From CAZCCC01 sp964497245 (GTDB taxonomy: Bacteria; Patescibacteriota; Patescibacteriia; Buchananbacterales; UBA6539): 43,549 nt of DNA. Position 1 is the stretch's first letter; each line of letters begins with the position of its first letter. The translations under genes and the position numbers were made by a program. The notes below the pieces were generated by a model. The model saw only the letters and a program-made list of their open reading frames with translations, ran no database searches and was not told the origin of the DNA. Location of the stretch: assembly GCA_964497245.1 (NCBI GenBank), contig CAZCCC010000008.1, positions 1 through 43,549 on the forward strand, in the 5' to 3' direction. Positions 24,974 through 31,302 of the stretch are shown one piece after another.

Positions 24974-26143
24974 ATGAGAGTTAAGATTTTGTTTGTAATA
25001 GCGGTGGCATTTGTTTTTTGTGCTGGTTGTTTGCCGGCAGAGTCAGATCCAACAGAGCCAGATTCAACAGGGCCAGATCCAACAGAGCCAGATCCAACAG
25101 AACCAGATCCAACAGATCGTGATCCTAACACCCCGGCCTTGGTTGTTAAAATTACTGACTGGCCTGATTATGGCAGCTACGAACAAGAGTTAATTCTTGG
25201 TTTCACTGAAAATGCAGATTCAAAAAAACACGGCGTAGCAGTCTATATTCAAGGCCGTGATACTGTTTGGTATCCGAAAAGTGATGTTGGAGCAATTGCT
25301 CCTATAAGTGAGGATGGATTTTGGGAGATGATAATTACCACTCATCCAAATGATATTTTTGCAGTTAGTATTTTGGCGTCATTAGTTTCTCTTGACGCAC
25401 AGCTTCCTGCCTGCTGGCCAGAACTTTGTTTAGAAATGCCTGATATTGAAGGCGAGTTGGCTCATGATATTGTCATCAGAGAGCCAATTTTGCCAAAAAT
25501 TAATTTTGTCGGATATGAATGGGAAATCAAAGACATTGGACCCGGGCCAAGTTATTTTTCAACTTCTTCAGAAAATGTCTGGGTTGATGAATACGGACTT
25601 CATTTAACTGTATCTTACCAAGATCAGTGGTATTCCACTGAAGTTCAAAGCGTTGATTCTTTCGGCTATGGTGTTTATTATTTTCAAACCTATGGCAGAA
25701 TTGATCTTTTGGATCCCAATGTTGTATTTGGGATGTTTACTTGGGACAGGGAAGCCACAGACCTTTTTCATCGGGAGATTGATATTGAGTTTACTCGCTG
25801 GGGAGATCCTTTAAATGAAACAAATGCTCAATTTGTAGTTCATCCCTGTTTTGAGTGTCCGGGCTGTCTAAACTGCAAGCGCTTTTACGCCGACTTGGAA
25901 ACATTCTCAGAGCCATGGATGAATCATTTCATTGTTTGGCGTCCGGATGAAGTGGAATTTTTTTCTTATATAGGAAGATATTCTCAAAAGTTGGCTTCAA
26001 GCTGGTATTACAGGGGAGACAATGTCCCTATTCCAGGCAAAGAAAAAGTTTTCCTTAATCTTTGGCTTATAGAAAATGCTCCTTTATACGGCCAAGAGCA
26101 GGAAGTGATTATTACTGATTTTAGCTTTCAGTCCTTAAGTTAA
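24974..26143 (+). CDS. GH16-like lipoprotein with an N-terminal WW-KP-type beta-domain
   Basis: The 389-residue product starts at ATG 24974, where a lipoprotein signal follows (VAFVFCAGC, lipid Cys19) and AAAGGG lies upstream. A DPTEP linker covers about 24-53. Residues about 55-175 hold one beta-domain homologous to those of the upstream lipoprotein (VAVYIQGRDTVWYPKSD, then HPND and AxLVSLD). Residues about 177-389 form a GH16-type beta-jelly-roll. The catalytic signature E-I-D-I-E is intact (Glu268, Asp270, Glu272) in HREIDIEFTRWG, and FGYGVYYFQTYGRIDLLDPNVVFGMFTW matches the family. GH16 enzymes cut beta-1,3/1,4-glucans or related galactans. The substrate is unknown here. It is likely displayed on the surface together with the upstream lipoprotein. 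Confidence 0.82.
   Translation: MRVKILFVIAVAFVFCAGCLPAESDPTEPDSTGPDPTEPDPTEPDPTDRDPNTPALVVKITDWPDYGSYEQELILGFTENADSKKHGVAVYIQGRDTVWYPKSDVGAIAPISEDGFWEMIITTHPNDIFAVSILASLVSLDAQLPACWPELCLEMPDIEGELAHDIVIREPILPKINFVGYEWEIKDIGPGPSYFSTSSENVWVDEYGLHLTVSYQDQWYSTEVQSVDSFGYGVYYFQTYGRIDLLDPNVVFGMFTWDREATDLFHREIDIEFTRWGDPLNETNAQFVVHPCFECPGCLNCKRFYADLETFSEPWMNHFIVWRPDEVEFFSYIGRYSQKLASSWYYRGDNVPIPGKEKVFLNLWLIENAPLYGQEQEVIITDFSFQSLS
25044..25118 (+). repeat. Five 15-base tandem units encoding the DPTEP linker
   Basis: Five units of the form CAGATCCAACAGAGC, with one to two substitutions in units 2, 4 and 5, encode the acidic-proline spacer between lipid anchor and first domain. Copy number could vary between strains by slippage. 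Confidence 0.85.
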
Positions 26144-26157
26144 TAAGGAGATTGAAA

Positions 26158-26439
26158 ATGTCTGAAATGACAGTCACTAGACAGGATGGGACACAAGTAG
26201 TTTTAGTGCTTTGGAGGGTTGATAGAAAAAGACGGCGGGTGGGTATTGATTGTCCCGCTTGCAATGCTCGGTTGATTTTTACGGAAGTTGAGAATCATCC
26301 TCGCATTATTTCAAAAAGTGACCGCCGAATAATTGACCCTTCAAAACCGGTACAGTTGCATGTTTCAAAAACCGTTTATGAACATATGGCAATGTGGGCT
26401 GGTTCAATACTAAATAGTCATCGCAGAGAGGTGATTTAA
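26158..26439 (+). CDS. Small CxxC protein of unknown function
   Basis: The 93-residue product starts at ATG 26158, chosen for AAGGAG at 26145-26150, 7 bases upstream. It has no signal peptide or membrane segment. Residues 1-25 are beta-like and basic (LWRVDRKRRRVGIDC). A single CPAC pair at about 27-30 could be half of a zinc ribbon or a redox pair, since no second CxxC exists. The C-terminal half (SKPVQLHVSKTVYEHMAMWAG) looks helical. It begins 14 bases after the GH16-like gene and is presumably cotranscribed, with a terminator straight after. The family is not recognised. A role as a small regulator or accessory to the lipoproteins is a guess from position only. Confidence 0.6.
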   Translation: MSEMTVTRQDGTQVVLVLWRVDRKRRRVGIDCPACNARLIFTEVENHPRIISKSDRRIIDPSKPVQLHVSKTVYEHMAMWAGSILNSHRREVI

Positions 26440-26451
26440 TTATGAATTGCT

Positions 26452-26483
26452 GGTCTGATATAAAATAAATCAGGCCTTTTTTT
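26452..26483 (+). terminator. Terminator closing the lipoprotein block
   Basis: GGTCTGAT (26452-26459) pairs with ATCAGGCC (26469-26476, one wobble) across a nine-base loop and is followed by seven T. Confidence 0.85.
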
Positions 26484-26484
26484 A

Positions 26485-26513
26485 TTGACAAAATATTAAA
26501 ATTATGATATATT
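26485..26513 (+). promoter_or_regulatory. Promoter of the TT3-CAP gene, nearly leaderless
   Basis: TTGACA (26485-26490) and TATATT (26508-26513) with a 17-base spacer. Transcription should start near 26520, only about ten bases before the ATG at 26530, and no SD site is present. Confidence 0.7.
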
Positions 26514-26529
26514 AAAAACGTAAAAATAT

Positions 26530-28494
26530 ATGAAATTTTGGTCTAATAAGAAAAATAAAAAAAAGGAATTAAGCCTTAATCTTGATTTTCTAAAAAGGAT
26601 TGATAGTGATAATGACGGCCTTACTGATTATGAAGAAAAGTTTATATACGGAACAGATCCTAATAATCCCGATACTGATAAGGATGGATTAAGTGATTAC
26701 CAAGAAGTGAAAATGGGGCGCAATCCTTTAGGTAGTGGAAAGCTAAAAAAGCTTTTTATACCTTGTGAAGACAATAATTACCAGCCGAGGATTTTGCATC
26801 CTTATAGGCTTATTTTTTATACTATTAGCGCTTTAGCTGTTCAATTAATCGTTATTGTATTTGTTTTGCTTTTTCCTATGACTGCATGGCTTACTCCGGA
26901 TTTATTAGTGCAAGAAAGTAGAAAAATAATTGAATTGACCAATGAAATTAGGCAAGGTCTTTCAGTCAGTATGCTTTCCGAACAGCAGCTGCTTAATCAG
27001 GCCGCTTATGACAAGGCACAAGATATGTTGGTGCGTCAATATTTTGCCCATGTTGGTCCGGACAGAAAAGATCTCTCAAGCTGGCTTTATAAAAATGGCT
27101 ATCAGTATTCTGTTGCAGGGGAAAATTTAGCCGTTGGTTTTGCCAGTGCTGAAGATGTGGTTTTAGCTTGGACTAAAAGTAGAACTCATTATGCAAATTT
27201 AATTGACCAAGATTTTAGGGAAATAGGAGTCGGAATGGTTTCGGGTCCTTTTAATGGTTATGAAACAACATTAGTTGCTCAATATTTTGCTTCTGGAAGT
27301 AGGACAAGTGTTGCTGCGGCTCAAAGTATTTCATTACCGCAGTCGTTTGAAGTTGCAAAAGAGCAGCCTCCTATTGAAGTTAAAATACAAGAATTAGATC
27401 AGATGAGCCATGAAGTAGATATTCAGGAAATTGAATCTATTGAAGCAGAGGTCATCCCTAAAACTGAATCAGGTATTTTAACTCAAAAAGAACCCGAAAT
27501 CGAAGAAATAATTTTAAATGAAACAGCTAAACAACCTAATCAAACAGAAGAATTAGAGAAAGCCCCAGAAACAATTATAAAAAAAGACAATTTTGAAAAT
27601 GATAATGATAATAAATTATTGAAGTCAAAAGAAGATGAACTGTCAGAAAAGAAAGAACCAGAGATAAATAATCAAAATATAGTAGAAGAAAAATTAGAGC
27701 CCCCAATATTGATATCACATAAAAACGGAGCAACAATAGATCAAAGAGAAGTTAAGCTGGTAATTTGGGCGCCTAAAGCAGAAGAAGTAATAGTTTATGA
27801 CAATGGAATTGAGATAGGCAGGAGAACTGCTATTTCAAGTGAATTTTTTGATTTTAATTTTACTTTTAAAGAAGGTTCTCATAGACTTAATTTTAAATCA
27901 GTCGCCGGCCATCTCCAAAGGCTCTCAGAAGACTACTTTATAAATATTAATCCAAAAGATAAAATAATTTATACGGATGGCAAGCTTATAGTTTTGCAGC
28001 CGAAAGGGCAGCAGGAACAGATAATAAAAGCCATTGCTTATTTGGATAATGAAATTATTGAAGCCTGGGTTGAATTTAATGGTTATCGCATCAACTTGGA
28101 TGAAGTTGGACAGACAGAAGAAGGCTTAACGCAGTGGGAAGGCCAAATGGTTATTTTTGATTCTGATAAAAAGAAAATATTTGACATCGTAATTCTTCCG
28201 GTTTTAACCACAAAAAATAATATTGGTGAAACCAGTTTTACCAATATTGCATGGGAAAATGTTACTCCAATAAAGCCATCATTAATTAGGCAATATTTTT
28301 TTATAAAATCTAATCCTTTAAAAAGTATAGATTTAATTTTTAATGTTGAAAGCTTGTTTTATAAGCTAATTTTATTAGTTGCCGTATTTTCTTTAATTCT
28401 TGATATTTTTATTGAATTTAAAAAACAGAATCCTAAAATAATATTTTCAACACTTGGATTTATTTCTCTTTTGATAATTCTAATCATCGTCTAA
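26530..28494 (+). CDS. Membrane protein with thrombospondin type 3 repeats and a CAP/SCP domain
   Basis: The 654-residue product begins with a basic head and two calcium-binding TT3-like repeats, DSDNDGLTDYEE (from residue 27) and DTDKDGLSDYQE. A membrane helix follows at about 94-119. A CAP/SCP domain lies at about 126-260 with YFAHVGPD, AGENLAVGF and WTKSRTHYANLI, the CAP signature histidines and glutamate. Residues about 270-395 are an acidic Glu/Lys-rich spacer. About 396-475 is an Ig-like strand domain (KNGATIDQREVKLVIWAP), then another beta region, and two C-terminal hydrophobic segments near 613-630 and 637-653. From memory, such TT3-CAP proteins recur in Patescibacteria. Function is unknown, perhaps wall-associated or adhesive. 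It is monocistronic from its own promoter. Confidence 0.85.
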   Translation: MKFWSNKKNKKKELSLNLDFLKRIDSDNDGLTDYEEKFIYGTDPNNPDTDKDGLSDYQEVKMGRNPLGSGKLKKLFIPCEDNNYQPRILHPYRLIFYTISALAVQLIVIVFVLLFPMTAWLTPDLLVQESRKIIELTNEIRQGLSVSMLSEQQLLNQAAYDKAQDMLVRQYFAHVGPDRKDLSSWLYKNGYQYSVAGENLAVGFASAEDVVLAWTKSRTHYANLIDQDFREIGVGMVSGPFNGYETTLVAQYFASGSRTSVAAAQSISLPQSFEVAKEQPPIEVKIQELDQMSHEVDIQEIESIEAEVIPKTESGILTQKEPEIEEIILNETAKQPNQTEELEKAPETIIKKDNFENDNDNKLLKSKEDELSEKKEPEINNQNIVEEKLEPPILISHKNGATIDQREVKLVIWAPKAEEVIVYDNGIEIGRRTAISSEFFDFNFTFKEGSHRLNFKSVAGHLQRLSEDYFININPKDKIIYTDGKLIVLQPKGQQEQIIKAIAYLDNEIIEAWVEFNGYRINLDEVGQTEEGLTQWEGQMVIFDSDKKKIFDIVILPVLTTKNNIGETSFTNIAWENVTPIKPSLIRQYFFIKSNPLKSIDLIFNVESLFYKLILLVAVFSLILDIFIEFKKQNPKIIFSTLGFISLLIILIIV

Positions 28495-28496
28495 AA

Positions 28497-28531
28497 ATTA
28501 ATCGAGGAGGGGAAAATGAAAAACGATTAAT
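28497..28531 (+). other. Hairpin presenting a strong SD and a four-codon ORF
   Basis: ATTAATCG (28497-28504) and CGATTAAT (28524-28531) form a perfect 8-base inverted repeat. The loop holds GAGGAGGGG and an ATG at 28516. The reading frame is M-K-N-D-stop, with the stop in the right arm. The rest of 28532-28583 is AT-rich with nothing recognised. Confidence 0.45.
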
Positions 28532-28583
28532 CATAGTAAATTGTTTGGATAATATTCATTTTATCTAATTTTTTTGCTAGGGC

Positions 28584-28612
28584 TTGACTTTTTTCATTTT
28601 TTGTTATATAGT
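28584..28612 (+). promoter_or_regulatory. Promoter of the surface-glycan gene cluster
   Basis: TTGACT (28584-28589) and TATAGT (28607-28612) with a 17-base spacer, about 70 bases before the first glycosyltransferase gene. Confidence 0.65.
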
Positions 28613-28689
28613 AATTTGTTAATTAAATTAAACCATAGAATATTAAAATTAATAAATATTAGCTTTATTAAGCCATTTTTACTTAATTT

Positions 28690-29649
28690 ATGAGAAAAAA
28701 AATTTCTTTCATTATTCCTGTCTATAATGAATCTAAAAATATTGCTTTAATTTATCAAGCCTTAATTATCGAATTTGACAAATTTAAGGGAAATTTTGAG
28801 TGTGAAATTATTTTTGTAAATGACGGTAGTAAAGATGATAGTTATGAAAAAATAAAGGAATTAACCAAATCGGATGGTAGAGTTAAGCTTATTGATTTAT
28901 CACGGAATTTCGGTAAAGAAGTCGCATTAGTTGCCGGCCTAAGAGAATTAAATGGAGATTTGGCGATAATAATTGACGCTGATTTACAACACCCACCACA
29001 TTTAATCCCGGAATTTATAAAGAAATGGGAAGCGGGAAGCGAAATGGTTGTTGGTATTAGGAAAAAAAATAGTGGAGCCGGTCTTTTAAAACGGCTTACT
29101 TCCTTTGTATTTTATAGTATAATTAACCTTTTAGGAGCGGCTGAAATTGAGTCAAGATCAACCGATTATCGCTTGCTTGATAAAAAAGTTATTGAAGCTT
29201 TCAATCTTTTTACCGAGCATAATCGGATTAGCAGGGGACTACTTGACTGGCTGGGGTTTAAAAGGAGTTATGTTTATTTTGATGCTGGTATAAGGATTAA
29301 TGGCAAGCCTTCATATAGCAAGAAGAAACTTTTCAATTTAGCAGTCTCAAGTATAATTTCTCACAGCCTTTTTCCTTTAAAGTTGGCCGGTTATTTGGGA
29401 ATTTTAATAATATTTTTTTCCGGACCGCTTGGTGCATTCATTTTCATAGATAAATATATTTTTGATGATTATACCGGTTATAATTTTTCCGGTCCGGCAT
29501 TGCTTGCGCTTTTGAATCTTTTTCTTACCGGAATAATTTTAAGCTGCCTTGGAATCATTTCTCTTTATATTGGAAATATCCAAAACGAAGTAAGAAATAG
29601 GCCGCTTTATGTAATAAGAGAAAAGAAGAATTTAAGCAAAAAACATTAA
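28690..29649 (+). CDS. GT2 glycosyltransferase, polyprenyl-phosphate sugar synthase type
   Basis: The 319-residue product has a GT-A domain (about 1-230) with ISFIIPVYNESKNI, FVNDGSKDDSYE, DLSRNFGKEVALVAGL and the metal motif IIDADLQHPPHLIP. The C-terminal part has two membrane helices (about 238-258 and 275-305) and ends basic. This matches the DPM1/GtrB/ArnC-like group that moves a sugar from a nucleotide donor to undecaprenyl phosphate, giving the lipid-linked donor used by GT-C enzymes outside the membrane. That fits the neighbouring multi-pass membrane proteins. The sugar cannot be told. It is first gene of the cluster and its TAA overlaps the next ATG by one base. Confidence 0.88.
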   Translation: MRKKISFIIPVYNESKNIALIYQALIIEFDKFKGNFECEIIFVNDGSKDDSYEKIKELTKSDGRVKLIDLSRNFGKEVALVAGLRELNGDLAIIIDADLQHPPHLIPEFIKKWEAGSEMVVGIRKKNSGAGLLKRLTSFVFYSIINLLGAAEIESRSTDYRLLDKKVIEAFNLFTEHNRISRGLLDWLGFKRSYVYFDAGIRINGKPSYSKKKLFNLAVSSIISHSLFPLKLAGYLGILIIFFSGPLGAFIFIDKYIFDDYTGYNFSGPALLALLNLFLTGIILSCLGIISLYIGNIQNEVRNRPLYVIREKKNLSKKH

Positions 29650-30479
29650 TGAAATACCAACCGTTAGTTTCAGTTTTAACAACAGCCAGAAATGCTCAGG
29701 ATTATATTGGGCAAGCAATTGAAAGCATTTTAAGCCAAAGTTTTAAAAATTTTGAATTTTTAATAATTGACGATGCCAGTTCGGACAGAACTTGGGAAAT
29801 AATTTTAACTTATCAGAAAAAAGACGAAAGAATAAAAGCTTTCAAAAATAATAACCAAGAGGGTATTTCCAAAAATCGCAACAAATTGGTTCTTATGGCT
29901 TCCGGAAAATACATTGCTTGGCAGGATGCAGATGATATATCTTTGCCCGCTAGGATTGAAAAACAGGTTGAATTTATGGACGCTAATCCCTTAGTTGGAA
30001 TTTGCGGCGGCTGGCTGGATTTTTTTAACGGTAAAAAATCAAACGGGATCAGAAAATATCCTGCTTCAGATGAGATTTTAAGAAAAAATATATTTCGCTT
30101 TTCACCGGTAGCTCAACCAGCCTCAATAATTAAAAAGAAGGCTTTACTTGAATCGGGCAAATATAACGAGGATTTGGTGGTGGCCGAAGATTTAGATATG
30201 TCTTTTTGTATCGGCCAACGCTACAAGTTCGCAAATATCCAAGAAGTTATTTTACGCTACCGCCAATCCGACAGTTCAATAACCAAAAGGAAGCTAAGGC
30301 AACTTGAATTAAATACATTGAAAATAAGATTTAATTTTTTTAAGGACAAAAATTATCATTTTTCTTTGGTTGATTTCGGATACAATATCGGTCAGTTTTT
30401 AACCTTATATTTAATGCCGGTCAAATTCAGAATTTGTCTTTTTAATTTTTTTAGGAATAATAAAAAAAATGTCGGATAA
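29649..30479 (+). CDS. GT2 family glycosyltransferase (paralog A)
   Basis: The 276-residue product is a GT-A fold cytoplasmic glycosyltransferase. Motifs are PLVSVLTTARNAQDYIGQAI, LIIDDASSDRTWEI, and IAWQDADDISLPARIEKQ, carrying the DxD-type metal site. SGKYNEDLVVAEDLDMSF is the usual acceptor-side ED motif. No strong membrane helix is seen. It overlaps the next gene by 11 bases. The 43 bases at 29702-29744 match 30525-30567 of the next gene with two differences, so the pair arose by duplication or has undergone conversion. It is probably one step in building a surface polysaccharide repeat or protein glycan. Confidence 0.87.
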   Translation: MKYQPLVSVLTTARNAQDYIGQAIESILSQSFKNFEFLIIDDASSDRTWEIILTYQKKDERIKAFKNNNQEGISKNRNKLVLMASGKYIAWQDADDISLPARIEKQVEFMDANPLVGICGGWLDFFNGKKSNGIRKYPASDEILRKNIFRFSPVAQPASIIKKKALLESGKYNEDLVVAEDLDMSFCIGQRYKFANIQEVILRYRQSDSSITKRKLRQLELNTLKIRFNFFKDKNYHFSLVDFGYNIGQFLTLYLMPVKFRICLFNFFRNNKKNVG

Positions 30480-31302
30480 TTTTCCAAAAATTTCAGTAAT
30501 AATGCCTTTTTATAACGCTGAAAGTTATATTGGGCAAGCAATTGAAAGTATTTTAAACCAAAGTTTTTCTAATTTTGAACTTATTTTGATAAATGATGCT
30601 TCAAATGACAACTCAGAGGAAATTATAGCCAGATATTTGAAGGATAAAAGAATAATTTATATTAAAAATAATTTTAATAAAGGAATCGTTTATAATCTTA
30701 ATGCCGGTTTAAAGTTGGCCAAGTCGGAAATTATTGCAAGAATGGATGGTGATGATATATCAAATAAAGAACGTTTTGCAAAACAATATGATTTTTTGCA
30801 GAATAATTCCGATATATCGGTTGTTGGTTCTTTTGTAAAAATAATTGATGGTTTGGGGAGGCAGATTGACAAACGCACCAAACTTTTAGATCCGGAAAAA
30901 ATCAAAAATGATTTGATAGTTTACTCTCCGCTTGTCCATCCAAGCGTTATGTTTAGAAAGAGTCATGTGTTGGCAGTTGGGGGATACCGTGAGAAATGTA
31001 TTTATGTTGAAGATGTAGATTTATGGTACCGACTTGCCTATAGCGGCTATAAAATTTCTAATATTCCGGAATTTTTACTAAAATATCGTTTCCATGAAAA
31101 TTCAACTTCAAAAAAATCAAGAATCATTGCAAAAAAAGCCTTTCTTTTAAGGCGGGAAACGATAAAAAAATTCAATTTAAAAATCGGCTTTAGAAAGTTT
31201 TCTTTGATTTATTTGCAATTTTTAATTGGAATTTTTTTACCGGCGGGATTTCAGCGTTTTTTGGAAGGATTTTATAAAAAATTAGCTTACCATGAAAAAT
31301 AA
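30469..31302 (+). CDS. GT2 family glycosyltransferase (paralog B)
   Basis: The 277-residue product has GT2 motifs PKISVIMPFYNAESYIGQAI, LILINDASNDNSEEI, IIARMDGDDISNKERF (DxD site) and GGYREKCIYVEDVDLWYRL. It is paralogous to the preceding gene and is more typical of the WbbL/WcaA-like group. The C-terminus has a weak hydrophobic stretch (LIYLQFLIGIFLPAGF) that could sit at the membrane. It overlaps both neighbours by 11 bases, so expression is coupled. Donor and acceptor are unknown. Confidence 0.87.
   Translation: MSDNFPKISVIMPFYNAESYIGQAIESILNQSFSNFELILINDASNDNSEEIIARYLKDKRIIYIKNNFNKGIVYNLNAGLKLAKSEIIARMDGDDISNKERFAKQYDFLQNNSDISVVGSFVKIIDGLGRQIDKRTKLLDPEKIKNDLIVYSPLVHPSVMFRKSHVLAVGGYREKCIYVEDVDLWYRLAYSGYKISNIPEFLLKYRFHENSTSKKSRIIAKKAFLLRRETIKKFNLKIGFRKFSLIYLQFLIGIFLPAGFQRFLEGFYKKLAYHEK

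Noticed and set aside
25011..25193. Frame with repeated IQQ-S-Q units overlapping the DPTEP linker
   Set aside because: It is the 15-base tandem repeat read in another frame.
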